NCBI GenBank assembly: GCA_034638255.1
Contig: JAWPGT010000102.1
Location: 1 to 64,000 of the forward strand
Length of the DNA: 64,000 nucleotides
Source of the DNA: Coprinus comatus
Lineage: Eukaryota > Basidiomycota > Agaricomycetes > Agaricales > Agaricaceae
Reading direction: 5' to 3'
Positions 31,620 to 43,913 of the stretch are shown piece by piece; position 1 is the first letter of the stretch; every line of letters starts with the position of its first letter. The notes under the pieces were generated by a model that did not search any database, was not told the DNA's origin, and saw only the letters and a program-made list of their open reading frames with translations. A program made the translations under genes and the position numbers.

Positions 31620-32515
31620 TATTCTCTCTTCGCTTTTCGCTTTACATTCCCCATTCGAACATAACATTACTACTACTCATTTTGTATCAATTATCTCTCT
31701 ATCTCTCTCACTCTCGAACTTCATACCATTTGTATATAACCATTCCACCATCCATCCATCACTCCAGATACCAGTTTTATTTATATGCATGCATTGGCCG
31801 TACGTTCCGGAAGGAAATATAATTTCATTTGGGTGAGATGCATACGGTAATACCCCGTAACATGGAACTTTCGCACAAGTGCTAAAAGTTGAATGGGGTA
31901 GAAAAGTTTAATAATTATCAAAGATTTTTTCTAAGGTACCCACTGGTCTTGATCAATTGCTACATATCTATTGCCTAACTTGAAGTTACAGTCAATTGCA
32001 AGTCAATCGTGACATCCAAATTCGACTTTCGGAAATTAGTTTAGAAGACTGTTCCTCTCGGCGATAGACCACTTAGCCCCTTCAATAATTTAATAATCTG
32101 ACTGGGGAAGGTATATATATATAATAGATCTAAACGTGCAAATCGTGAGTATTCCGGTGTTTTTTGTTCATTTAATCTATGACATTTGATTTTCTATTCC
32201 CTCCTGTTTAGAGGCCGACCGGCGATAACTTGAATGCTTAAGCCTATTCAAGTTGAAATAAGTTGATCACTCTGGAGCTCTCCTTCAGGGGACCTTCCCA
32301 CAGTCTCAGAGTACTACTGCAATGTTGTCACCGATTTGCATTAGGAGGTCCAGTACTTACACAAACAAAGGTATTTACTGAACTTGGCCTGTGAAGCTTG
32401 GTACTCGGCAGATGATTGTTTGACGACTTCTAAAATTAAACTGTCACGCGTGACCGTCGTATTTTTAACGATATTTTACTCTTCAATCACACCCACAATT
32501 GCTCCTGTGCGTGGC
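31620..32515. other. Intergenic stretch, nothing recognised
   Basis: About 900 bp between the Cys-rich gene and the F-box gene. No gene, RNA or strong repeat is visible. Confidence 0.5.
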
Positions 32516-32519
32516 TGGC

Positions 32520-34320
32520 ATGTCATTACTTTCCCTACCCACAGAACTAATCGCCAAAGTCTTCTTATGCCTTAACCCAGAAGACAATCTTTCACTCCAA
32601 TGCGTCAATCATCGGCTACACGAAATCTACAAAGACTCCAGCCAAATCCAATATACTCTTCAATGCCAATTAACCAGTATGGACGACAATCCTAACTGTG
32701 ATCTTCCATTTTCTACCCGTTTGAAAATGTTGAAGGAACGTGAAAATCGATGGTCTCAATCTCAACATTCATATACTGTTTCCTTAAATCCTTCTCGGCC
32801 TACATCGGGACATTACGAAGTCAGCGATGAGTTTATTCTTTTTGGGATGGGTCAGACAAGAGAGATCGAATGCAAATGGTGTACAATCTTATCGAATTTC
32901 TACACTTGAAGAGAGGACAAGCAAGGACTATGAAGATAAATGGACTTTTTACCATGTTAAGGATTTGGTTGATTTTTCTTGTGCCATCGAGGAACATGAC
33001 CTTCTCGCATGTCTTTCATGGTAAGTGTACTTCTACTACTTCCCGTTTTCTGTATGCGGTTTTTTTTGATCGTCTTTGTGTTTTACTTTTATGAAGTGAT
33101 GAAGAAAACTCTTCAGAAGGCTTAACTTTCCAAATTCATTTCTTCGAACATTCAACAGGGAGTACTCATCCTTTAGCTGTACAAGGCGGGATCCGTATTG
33201 AAACAGAAGGCTCATACGAACCAGATTTGGCAATGTCACTTGAAATTTCTGGTGAAAATCTAGTTCTGGTGTTGAGGACGTCTGCAGTGTGGTTTCGTCT
33301 CTACGTGTTCGATTGGAAAACGGGCGTTCCTAAAATGGTTAGTCCATGACTCTTGTATGGTTTTCTGCAGTTTCCTATACTTCATTTAGAGCCCACTTCC
33401 TCTTTGCAATTTAGGAATTGTCCTTCTTCGACACGATCTCTTCCTCCATCCCGATGCCGAAGATCATTGTTTTGACGTTTATCATATTGCTCCCTCTCCC
33501 GCCACTTCAGTAACTCGAATATGTCGTTTGGGATTACCAACTATTCAATCAGGAGTGATGGCTTTCGATGATTGTCGTGCATTTCCCAATCCAACCGAAC
33601 ATAATCAATTTCCAAAATTCATTTCATCAAAACGACCATTTAGAGAACGTCCAGAGGATACTATAGCCATGTTTTCTTGGTATAATATCTTGGAAGAAGA
33701 TGAAGATGTTACACAACTTATTCTGGCGGTACATCGAAAATCAATTCTTGATAAGTTGCCTTTAGAATCTACATGGTCTTCGATAACGAAATCAGACTCG
33801 GACTCGAAGGACTCAAATTCAAACGCAGACTCAAACTCAAACACGGAATCCAACCTTACTCCTCCTGTTGTGGAATGGGAAGATTGGGGAAGAAATGTTT
33901 GTCGTTGGTTTGGATCAAATGCTGAATATGTTACAATCAGTTATGGACAAAGATTCATTGAATGGGATGTACAACAATCAAGAGCTGTTATCCTTTCCTT
34001 TAATCCTTATGATGTTCGGAAATCAATTGCGAATTTCGAACGGAAGAAGAAAGAAGACGAGAATGAGAAACCAGTTGTTGAAGTGGCCAATGCTGCTAGA
34101 TTGTTGGCTTCGTGTGCTTTTGAATCACAAGATCTTGGGACACTTCAATGTGTGGATAGGTATCCTTCATTGGTATCCAAGGTCGGTATGATGGTTAATG
34201 GAGTTGCACTTTTAAGTGTTGATGTGAGTTGGTTGTTCTTCACGCCTTGTCTGTCCTGTTGCTGAATTGCTTGATTTTTAGGATGATGAGGATGTTTTTC
34301 AGGTTCATTATTATGGATGA
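32520..34320 (+). CDS. F-box domain protein with an apparent frameshift
   Basis: The ATG at 32520 begins MSLLSLPTELIAKVFLCLNP, a typical F-box for Skp1 binding in an SCF ubiquitin ligase. The rest follows the layout of large mushroom F-box families with a propeller-like C-terminal part. It includes SFAIEEHDLLACL-like sequence near 32990, HFFEHSTGSTHPLAVQGG (about 33140-33190), FRLYVFDWKTGVPK (about 33296-33338) and, after an intron, IVLLRHDLFLHPDAEDH. It then runs through RPFRERPEDTIAMFSWYN to a last short exon ending VFQVHYYG at 34320. The frame moves by one base between about 32825 and 32900 (FILFGMG versus GVQSYRIST) with no room for an intron, so it is either mutated or mis-sequenced there. 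The target substrate is unknown. Confidence 0.72.
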
Positions 34321-34619
34321 AGATGAGGACAAGGGTGAAGGTAAAGGCAGAGACGAGCTATTCCAGGTTGTAATTCGTGACTGCAAAACGAAGATCATTA
34401 TATGGGATATGGTGGAAATGTCAAACTTGTGGGTGAGCGTCATGAAAGCATGTATTAGTATTGTGAACCAATTATTCGAGAATCCAATAATACCTTGAGG
34501 CATTCAATTAGATGAAATGAGCCTGGGCGATTAAACTTCTGCATCCCAGTTTAACCTTTCCCCCCCTTTAAACAGTAGTCTACAGGCTTCAAAGAAAATT
34601 CGTCTGCGAAGACTTTCTT

Positions 34620-34990
34620 CAAGTGTCGTACCAAGTTATCTTTTTAGGCGGATTTTTGTATTGGACGGACACTCACAATAGAGGACGTAACATCCTCTAT
34701 GATTGTTATATATCCAGGATAGACTATCTATCACCATTCTCAAGCTTTAAGTCGAGAGAGTATTCAGTCTCAGCAGCAGACAGACGTCATCGTTTGACGT
34801 CATTGATGGTTCATTCTGAAACCCGTTTAAAAATAGCAGTTCCGAACTATATAAGAGGTGCCCTCCCAAGTACCTTTCTCTCTTGTATCCTCATCTTCCG
34901 TTCTCTCGTTTCTCTCTACCATATCCCTCCACTCCTCTCATTTTACCCTTAAATCCTGCGTAGCCTAATAGGTTATCACAAGGTTGCTCT
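34620..34990 (+). promoter_or_regulatory. Promoter-like or LTR-like segment (two CRE-type sites and a TATA box)
   Basis: GACGTCAT at 34789 and TGACGTCATTG at 34799 form a directly repeated CRE/bZIP-type site. ACTATATAAGAGG follows near 34846, then a pyrimidine-rich tract with CTCTTGTATCC. The stretch ends CTAATAGGTTATCACAAGG near 34980, which resembles a primer-binding site after an LTR. No clear 5' LTR end or target duplication is seen. The only downstream coding sequence is the decayed F-box copy. Confidence 0.35.
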
Positions 34991-35362
34991 ATCGTAACTT
35001 CCTTTGACTTCTTTTCATTAGTATGACATGCCGTTCCATATACATAGAAAAGCATACAAAGGTGCTGTGAGCTAAAAAGTTATCAGCAGGCTTTATAATC
35101 GGCCCGTCGGGCGATTTTCCGAGGCTCATGTAGCTGGATTCTGATATCTCTTCTCTCTGCCCACCGAGTTTCTGATTGGATCCCTCATACACCCCGATCC
35201 TGACGATGCCTATGCGGTTCCAGAAAGCTCAACCATGACATCTACCAACAATCGCTCGCATTACAGCATGACCTCCGATGCAAGATGGTTCGTGTAGTGA
35301 TGATAATCTATCATGTACCCAAACTACCGCTTAAGATGCTCACAGGACAATAAGAAAAGCGG

Positions 35363-36480
35363 ATGAGCCTAGAATCCACCTATTCCGCGACCATGAAACC
35401 TCCTCACCCTAGCTTAGTTTATACACAACGCAGTTATGAATATATTCTGACAGACATGGCTTCCGACCCGCAGTTAGGCGAGAGGAAGGGAATACCATCA
35501 TGCCTGGTTCTTTTTCTTGGAGGAAAAATAGGGGCCGACGATGATAATCAATGGACTTTATTGTTGATAAGTATCTATTGTCTTCCCTTGTTCTTGTCTG
35601 TCACTCAAGGTAAGCTCCGGAACTTTTTAGCCCTTTCATTACTTAAATTTACAACTTCTTTTGACACTGCAGAAGCGTGGCCACGCTTTTGCAAGACACA
35701 GTCAAGTACCACGTCAATTTCTTTCGGCATTCAACTGGAGATATTCATCCCCTTTGGCCGTCAAGGGTAGAATTCATCTGGTATCTGAAGAGCCTCATCG
35801 AAGGGAGGACAAGAACTTTCACTCAAATTTGTGGTGATACTTTTTGTGGGTAGTCCCGATGTCTACGTATAGTTCGCTTCTTCTCTACACATTTGACTGG
35901 AAGACAAGCGCACAGAAATCCATATGTAATGATCATCTCTTGGGTATCGAGTCTTCCGACAAGTGATGGTGTTATGGTCTCCTAGACACCAAGCACAGTT
36001 GCCGAACCCTTTACTTTCTCCAAAGTGATCCCTTGCTGTCCTAACCAATTTTTTTAGACATTTCATAGGACCCCCTCTGATCCCTTGGTGAAGCATATAT
36101 GTTGCTTAGGTCTTCTGTCGCTTCGGAGTTTAAATTTGAAGTTACTTTGTGTACCCACAGGGAGCCTTTCCAAAATACCTCTCTTCGGCAAAACCATACA
36201 TAGAACGGCCGGGACTCGATGCAATAGTACTATTGTCATGTCTTTACCTTTCAACCACTGAAACCCACCTCAAGCAATGGGAATGGTATCTCAGCGGAAT
36301 ACCAACTAAATCCGCTCAGTGGAGATCCTCTTTGAACTCTTGGGAAAGGATATCTGGGAAACAGAGACTTGTCAGTGGAGTAGAAATGCGGTGCGCCAAT
36401 GGTGTTATGCTGAACACCTCACAAGACCCCTGGTGCCACAAAAAATCTATCACGATTCACGCTTGATATCTTACCAATTT
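35363..36480 (+). pseudogene. Decayed tandem paralogue of the upstream F-box gene
   Basis: Several pieces match the gene at 32520-34320 in order: DDNQWTLLLI (cf. EDKWTFYHV), FFRHSTGDIHPLW near 35725 (cf. HFFEHSTGSTHPLA), LLYTFDWKTSAQK near 35885 (cf. RLYVFDWKTGVPK), PKYLSSAKPYIERP near 36170 (cf. PKFISSKRPFRERP) and RNAVRQWCY near 36380 (cf. RNVCRWFGS). The frames are interrupted by stops and shifts between them, and the F-box itself is not visible. It is a duplicate that has lost function. Confidence 0.7.
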
Positions 36481-36559
36481 ACAGTACGCTGTTTTGTTAA
36501 TTGTTATCGATTAATACAACACCCTTATCCGATCGTATTCGATGAAGTAAACTTCAATC

Positions 36560-38305
36560 GGTAGAAATACTTGTCCCGGGTTTTGAGGGACTTAAGGTGC
36601 TGCATAATCGCTCGGCGATTCTGATTTGGAAAATAGTGAGCCCGGTCAACTTTTTCTACGTACAGAGCCCTAATCTCGGTTTGAAAATTTATTTTTACCG
36701 TATGTATTTTGGATGAGAATGGTGATTTCATTGCGACGTAATTAAATTAGTTATGTAGGACTGACGTGCTTGCTTGCCGGACACGAACTGAAAAGAACTG
36801 AACCGGGGTGAACCCTGACCAAATCTGGATACATTTTTTAAACAACTTGGCTGCAAGACCCAACCTTCTGTTGTACATTACTACAGTTCACTATATCATC
36901 CGTACTCCCCGGACAGCTTGAACTTGGAAGCAGGTCATCATTGACTGATTAAAGCAAATAGAAGTGGCCCCGTCGCTCCTCAAAAATTCCGATGAGACAC
37001 CTGATTAGAAGAAATCACAAACCCGAGATTACCACCAAAGTCCATGTCGACGAATCAATCCCATAATTCTCTCATGTTCAAGTGGTTCCGAGTTGATATC
37101 ATTATTTACAACATCCCCTGAAGCGCGACGATAGTTTATCTCCGTAACGCCGCTTCGGCTCCTGAGGTCATATTACTTTTATGATTTTCGTATTAATAGT
37201 AGTAAGTATTCTTCCAAACTCCTGAGCGCTCGGTACCCATGATGATAGAATCCTTCTGTTCAAGCGTCGCTAATCACAAATGACCGATGTATTGTGGGTA
37301 GAAGTATAGTAAAATCAAGCTATCAAAATCTAATCAGATCTGGTATTCATAAAGCTATTTATAGAGTTAGTATGTAGCTACTTAATGATACCGAGAACTG
37401 TCAATGCATTGCTATTAAAACGTGGAAGAAGATCTTTTTGGAGTTATTCCGACACTGTGTTGGTCAAATACTTAAAAAACAGTTGTTCCTGAACTTTTTT
37501 CTTTCTTTTTTATACCAGGGATGATCCTTTGATAACCGATAACTCTAATATACTTAATGTTCTTCTCAGTCTTGCACGCTCAGCTGAGGATACACCCACA
37601 TCTGCCATGCCCACGTCAATCAAAGATGCTCTGCCATTCTCTGTTTAAAGCCTCTCCTTTTCCGAACTCATACTTGGGCATCAATGATTCTGTGCTAAGT
37701 ACGGTCAAAAATATTGCGAAGTTTATCAATCAGTGAGCGCTCAGTCGTGCTTCTAGGGTTCTACCAGCATGCGTGTGTATCATCAGTAACTCATGGTATA
37801 TCTATTAAGATTATTAGTGTCCACAGTATGAGTCAACCTCATGTTCATGTGCATCGGTCGCAAAAGTTCACCGACTCTTCAAAAACGTACCACGGCACAC
37901 CTTTTCCCCTTTAATTCGTGCAAAAGGGGTTGAAGACCATTTTCAATACTAATGAACAGACTAGTAACTCCATGGATCCTGTGGATTTCTGCGGGGTGTG
38001 AATTTGATTATAGTGATTGCAGGGTAATGATGACATCAATTCGATTCAAATCCATTCAATTATTGATATAGAGTTACACGGAAGTATTGTGTTAGACGAC
38101 ATGAAGGGAGATGGTTACTCTTAGGATCAAGTACCTTCCACTGAACGACTATGGGTATACGAATGACAAGCGTATGTACAACAGATGCATTAGGCATCAT
38201 AAAAAGTTCAATGTCCTCAATAAATTATATCATGAACGTTCGTTTTTAAATTTGAGCTTTATGAAATTTAACCCACAGTCCACCCTATATATCGACGAGT
38301 CACTT
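36560..38305. other. Intergenic stretch, nothing recognised
   Basis: About 1.7 kb with only short reading frames that do not resemble known proteins. No RNA gene or strong repeat was seen. Confidence 0.5.
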
Positions 38306-38311
38306 CAGTGC

Positions 38312-40680
38312 TCAGTAATAAGTTGAAAAATATACTGAACATACCTTCACAAAGAGAGTCATCGCAGCTGCAGGCCAGATCTGTTCTGTACACTGTCTGC
38401 CGTTTCTCCCTTTCTCTCGCCATTCTGAAGGTGGTAACGACCCATCAGGCTGGCAATCTAACGCCAACTCAAAACGATCAAACTGTTGTAAAAGTCTAAC
38501 CAAAAAGAACATCATTTCGTTATATGCATAATTTTGTCCTATGCACTACAGAATGTCAATCGGCGCATTTAGCTACGGTGTCAAGGATTGAAAGATAGAG
38601 TGGAATAACTTACAATTCGGGGTCCAGCACTGAAAGGCATGAACATTGCCGGATTACTTGTAAATTTCGACAACCTCTTGGGATCTAACCACCGTTCCGG
38701 GTCAAATTCATCTGCATCCTCACCCCAAAGACTTTTATTCCTTTGAGTCAACAAAGGGAAATAAGTTATAATGGTGTTTTCAGGCATTAATAAAGGTGTT
38801 TCCATATTGTCATTTTGTAATGAGGATGACGGGTATGACGAATCAGAGGGAGGAAGGAGGCAAGGCGAGGAACGACTTTCACGGATGTTCAAAGGCACCG
38901 GAGGGAATAGACGCATTGTCTCGTTGATTACACCACGGGCTATTGAGTGACAAAGAATTCATAAGCTGCGAAGTTCATAATAATGATATTTTATGGATCT
39001 TACTATATCGAAGTTGTCGGATTTGATCGAAAGTCGGCATTGATTGAGCTCCGCAGTGTTGTAAAATTTCATCCCGCATTTTCTTTGCAATTTCCGGATG
39101 CACGGCCATGAAGTACGTAACGAATGTCAAAACACACGCAGTCTAGAATGAAGTTAGAAAGAAACCCAGGAAGCCTTCAACGAATACTCACCGTATCTCG
39201 TGATGCTAATAGCATATTCAGCAGCTGATCCCTAATTAGTGTTGGATCTGTACAACGAAGACAGTGAGTATTCGAATATCTAGGTGACACATAAGCGAGG
39301 CAAACACACCCTCAGTTGAATCGACCAAATGTTGCAAAAAAGTTTTCTCCCCAATCGGAGACTGCATATTTTCCGAATTTCCATAGCCGCTAACCGCCTG
39401 CTTCTCCTCTAGCGCTTTTTTCACAATTGGATTCATCCAATCCGAAATTACCTTTGCGTGTTCCCCATTACTGTCCTTGAATAATTCTAGTAGTGGCCAT
39501 AGATATCCAATTCTCGCACGTTTCGTCACGTTTATTTGTGCGGTATCAAATGCTTGGGCAAACTCTCCCCAAGTATCATCCGTGGCGGAACCTTTTGGAC
39601 CCATGGCTGTGTTATACGGTAAAGGAAGAGAAGCAGAAAGTGTATCCAGATGTTGACCGAAGAGAAACTCGGCAGCAGCGTCCAGAGCGAATCGTGAGTA
39701 CAAATCTTGTGCTTCGCATGCTTCATTCTTGGAGGAAGTGATATGAAGGTGCTGAAGAGTTTTGGAAGTATAATGTTCGAAGATTTCAAAATCAAGAAAA
39801 CGTTCACGGGCGAAGAACGGTCGAGCAGTGTTTCGGTGCTGTGTTAATCACTTAGAAATGTAGAAGAGAGGGGCAGTGCAATTACATACCATCTTCCAAA
39901 TCTGAAGTAAGGCGTTAGTGGCGGAAATCTAAATCTAAAGCGGGAGTTGCTCACTTCGTCATCACGATTGAAGATTCCTTCACCTAGAAGCGTCTCCCTA
40001 TTTAACCCATAAGGTTAGACATCACAGAAACAGACGCGTTAACAACCACACTTACATCCGCTCTTTTTTTGTGCTCTCCCTCTCCAGAAATTCTTGAAAC
40101 CAGTCGCAAGTACGAATTTAGTGTGTTCTTGATCCATGGAAATTATCTAGAAACTTTAGCATCAGTCACAAGCTCTATACTTAAATGTGATGTGTGGCGA
40201 TAACGCCAACCGCAAAGTTTGACATGAGAAGCAGTGTCGAATCTCAGGCGCTACTTTTCCCGGCCCGTTTGCCGCTCCTGGTAAATAGTTACTTACATTA
40301 TCAGCCCATAGAATGCGTAGATTGAGTGTTGTACATTGATATTCTTCGAATAGCTGCAAATAGACATCCAGCACGTAGCTTGTTTTGAACGCGCGTATCA
40401 TCTTCAAAAGAATGTCGACGTTCCCGGGCCATTTACCGACAACGCAGGGTACAGTTCGAGCACCTAGTTGCGCTGCTAACCTGCGTTGCCGATACGACCA
40501 ATATGTACCCTTCGACATTGCCCAACAAAGCATAAATGTGGAATAAGCAGGAATGGACAGGCAGAAACCAAGGTGTATATCCTTGTAACATAGTAGTCCA
40601 TAAAGCACGATGGATGGGAGGACCCAGGCAGCGAAGAGATCCTTGAGGAGTCTTGCACGAAAGTTTGCTGCTGGGTGCAT
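38312..40680 (-). CDS. Cytochrome P450 monooxygenase, CYP63-like
   Basis: This is a membrane-anchored heme-thiolate monooxygenase, probably in the ER. From ATG 40680 the N-terminus has two hydrophobic helices, then RRLAAQLGARTVPCVVGKWPG and FKTSYVLDVYLQLFEEYQC, typical of the CYP63 group. Further on are RFALDAAAEFLFGQHLD (helix C/D side), LLNMLLASRDT (I-helix, catalytic Thr), FVTYFMAVHPEIAKKMRDEI, the ETMRLFPPVPLNIRES region (ExxR plus following) and EFDPERWLDP. The heme loop FSAGPRICIGQNYAYNE is split by an intron (about 38617-38541). The terminal exon ends at 38312. At least eight short introns are needed. The upstream part of exon 38312-38515 includes a Ser/Pro insert typical of the group. 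CYP63 members of wood-decay fungi oxidise alkanes, fatty acids and aromatic xenobiotics; the substrate here is inferred only. All key residues appear present. Confidence 0.88.
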
Positions 40681-40699
40681 GACAGGGAGGGGTGGGTAT

Positions 40700-42715
40700 A
40701 GTAGGGCCTAAGGAAACATGTAGGTACTTAAAGGAGGACACACGCCTGGAAGTTGAGCCGATGGATAAGACGGTCGCACTGCTTGTCAAGCGGTCGCACC
40801 GTGTTTGGAGCCATGATGTTCCTTGTCGAAGGAATATCGTTCTGTTACTATATCATCAGTTTGTTGCTTGCCCCATCACTACAAGGACTCAACCCAGCAT
40901 CACAGCCAAATAAGCGTACACTCACCATCGGTCCATGGACAACTCCGAGATCTACAATCCACCGACCTCCGGCGGCCCTCTTTCCTCTCATAGGTCACCG
41001 TCCGGTATCTATTTCATCCATATTTAGTTTGATACCGAGGTCTGTATCAACTATGCATGGAAAATATTCGTTCTAAATCATCCCATATAAATGTTCACAG
41101 GAGGACTGGAAGAGATCTAGTATGTGACAACCAGATGATAAGCAACGGCGGCGAACTCCATGGCAAGTTCCCAGCCTAATGTACTAACTTCTGTACGGAA
41201 TCTTAAATAAATATTTACCTCTACTAGTGGATGTTATGCTTTTTACTAGAAGACTGTTGCATTATAATAGGCGCGGGATGTTCAGAATATGAATCCGTCT
41301 CACACCTTCTGTCAGAGTATTGGAAGTCAACATTATTATACTTAGTACCAACAAGTAGTATGAAAGATGCAGGGCAAACCCAAAACAACATAGAGGGAAT
41401 CCATCGCGGCTATGTGCTTACATACCCGTGTTTCTCGAGGACTACCATTATCGTGCCTGATTCATGGAAGTCAGGAATCTCATATTACTCCTGTATGATC
41501 TACCCCGCAGAGATCCCTGTTGTTTTGTTCACACATCTCACTAACGGAACTAAAAATACGACGAAGCAAACGAGATTGGGCACAACCAAGGAGGCGGATA
41601 TTTCCACCTGTCATCGAAGAACTTCTTTCCGAAGGCTATACTTATTGAAGAGAAGCCTGACCAGTCAGAGCTCAATAATTTAATTATATCCGGTGCGATT
41701 TGGTGCTGTGTGATAAACAAAAAAATTTGTGCGCTCGTTAATTCGAGGACTCACTGTTGTATGACCTGCACACCTAACGTTCGGGTTTGACAAATGCCAA
41801 GACTCACTTGAAAGTTATTCCGTAGATGCATAACATTCATTTTGTTGAGGCAGTGGGATAAATACACTGAATCCGCCGATTTCGGCATCACAGACAATCG
41901 GGCGCGATAATTATACCCTTGTCATGCCCCGTTTTTGCTCGACTCATCGCGTGCTAGACCATCGCATAAACCCTTTCCAACCAAATAACAATGTATCAGG
42001 CATGTGTTCATTGTGCATCGATACCTTTATGCACGTACTGGGTCCCCTGAATGGATTTCGGAGGAAAACAAGTACCTGAGTTCATTTCCCATCTCTACTA
42101 GCCTTCCAGCGATCAACTCGGGCAGAGATGTACTTTCCCCTCCCAATGTCGAATGCTAATGTTGGACATTACTACATCACATGACATAGCCGTAGTATTT
42201 CCTGTACCAGACAATAATATAACTTAACCTCTTAACATCATCTCCAGGATAGTTGAAAGAATGTAGCTGAATGGATAACACTGTAGGTTTGGCGTTTGGT
42301 AGCTGATGCATCGAAGAAAATCCAATCGGTCGAAGAAGAAACGTTCAAGGGATGAAATACAATGGGAAAAGAAGACGCCGGAAGCAATGAGAGAAAAGGG
42401 GAACGGGCATCTTTAAGCACCGATGATGAAGGTGGACCGAGTGAATGATTTGTTACTCTTTTGGCAAAGGAGTGTGTGATTTATCGTAAATAATTGTATT
42501 GTTCAGTTGGACTTTATTATGTGCATGATTGTAAGATTGATGTTTTGTCTGGTTATAAATTAAATGTTGTCATTGAGGATGGAATATTGAATGTTTGCAT
42601 ACCACCAATAATAAAAATACAAAGTGTCTAGACACTCATGAGGCACCAATTCAGGGCAGGATAGAGTAGATCGTACCACGTTTCGCTAGCATAAAAATAT
42701 GTACATCCATTATGT
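40700..42715. other. Long intergenic stretch with one unrecognised 150-codon ORF
   Basis: The open frame at 41231-41683 (plus) contains MKDAGQTQNNIEGIHRG and has no recognisable domain. Codon and amino-acid content do not clearly mark it as a gene. The rest of the stretch holds nothing recognised. Confidence 0.3.
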
Positions 42716-42720
42716 TTTAT

Positions 42721-43526
42721 TTAAGCCTGCGGCCCTCCAGGTGGATATTGATGCCGACTACCTTGCGCTTTAAGAGTCGGATCCAGACTCGGTGTACGTG
42801 ATTCCAATGCTGCAAGCTGGTCGACTAGGTCATCCATTACGGACCTTGGCGTACCTTGCCCTCTGAATTGCCCATCGTTTTCGGATCCGAGACCGGTTTG
42901 TGGAGGTTGCGCCTGAGTAAAAGGAAAATAATAGAACCGAGTGGGTATGAGTTACAAGACGAATTCATAATCTCAAAGCCGAGAGGGTAACACCGAACAT
43001 ACCTCTAGTGATTGTCTTGGTAAAATGGGTGCAGTGCGAATAGTGGGTATAAGCATAGTTCCTAGACCAGGGGCCTTCTTCTGTACTGCCTCATGCTTCC
43101 GCTGTTCGATCTCGGCTATGCGGGATTTCAGGTACGCCTCTCTTCTGGCGGTGTGTGCGGCAATTGTCCTCCTGCGTGAAGATTCGAGTGTTATGATGTG
43201 CGGTTCCAATGTGAATGGGTAAGCAAACTATATGAGTTTCAGTCGAAGTCAGGTACCAGATATAGAGTCAGAAATATATACATAGGGAGTCACAGAGTCT
43301 GGGAGAGGATGAATATCGGGTGGGAGAGATACCTTACTTGTAAGATGCATGTTAGAACGAGGTACATTGAAGATCGTACAAAGGCGACGTACGGGTTTTG
43401 GGACACGAAGGCTCGGAGATTTGATCAAAGGCACTCCAGCAGCTGCTGCATACTGAGCTATTGATACCACTTGTATGAGTACATATCATGCCATTTTCTA
43501 ATAGGGTGCTGACATTTGTCCGACAT
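42721..43526 (-). CDS. Small basic protein with predicted helical segment (hypothetical)
   Basis: A consistent spliced reading exists from ATG 43526. MSDK joins (intron 43513-43458, GTCAGC...TAG) to SQYAAAAGVPLIKSPSLRVP, then NVPRSNMHLTSK. An intron from about 43330 joins FAYPFTLEPHIITLESSRRR, followed by a charged helix with SRIAEIEQRKHEAVQKKAPG. A last exon after 42912 carries PRSVMDDLVDQLAALE and ends YPPGGPQA with TAA at 42721. The first donor is not optimal. The helix suggests a coiled coil. I do not recognise the family; localisation and role are unknown. Confidence 0.55.
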
Positions 43527-43913
43527 TGCTATGTGAGAATCAGTGATTATGGAGATGGTTTAAGCAGGCGTGAGGATCCGCTAAAGCCATTGACTTTGTA
43601 AACAAACTCAGCACAACAATCAATTATTTTCGGGGAATCCTATTCCTATTCCTACTCTGATTTTTAAGTTTTAACGCCTCCACCTGCTGCTATGCGGGAT
43701 CTTACGCCACTGGGGCCAAAGCATAAATTGATATATATATTCGTGGAAACTGGAGGCTCTACGCATGTACCGAACCCGGCGGTTTAATAGGACTATATCA
43801 CATTTACCGTAGAATGCTGATGGAGTCAATCCGCAAGCACCAAGAGCGAAAACAGAAAATCCGTAAAGTTGGCAACAAATGTACTCCTACTCGGCCTCAC
43901 GCATATTCAATGA

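Noticed and set aside
41231..41683. 150-codon open frame between the P450 and the small protein gene
   Set aside because: No recognisable domain or helical pattern and no supporting exons; left as an uncertain ORF within the intergenic entry.
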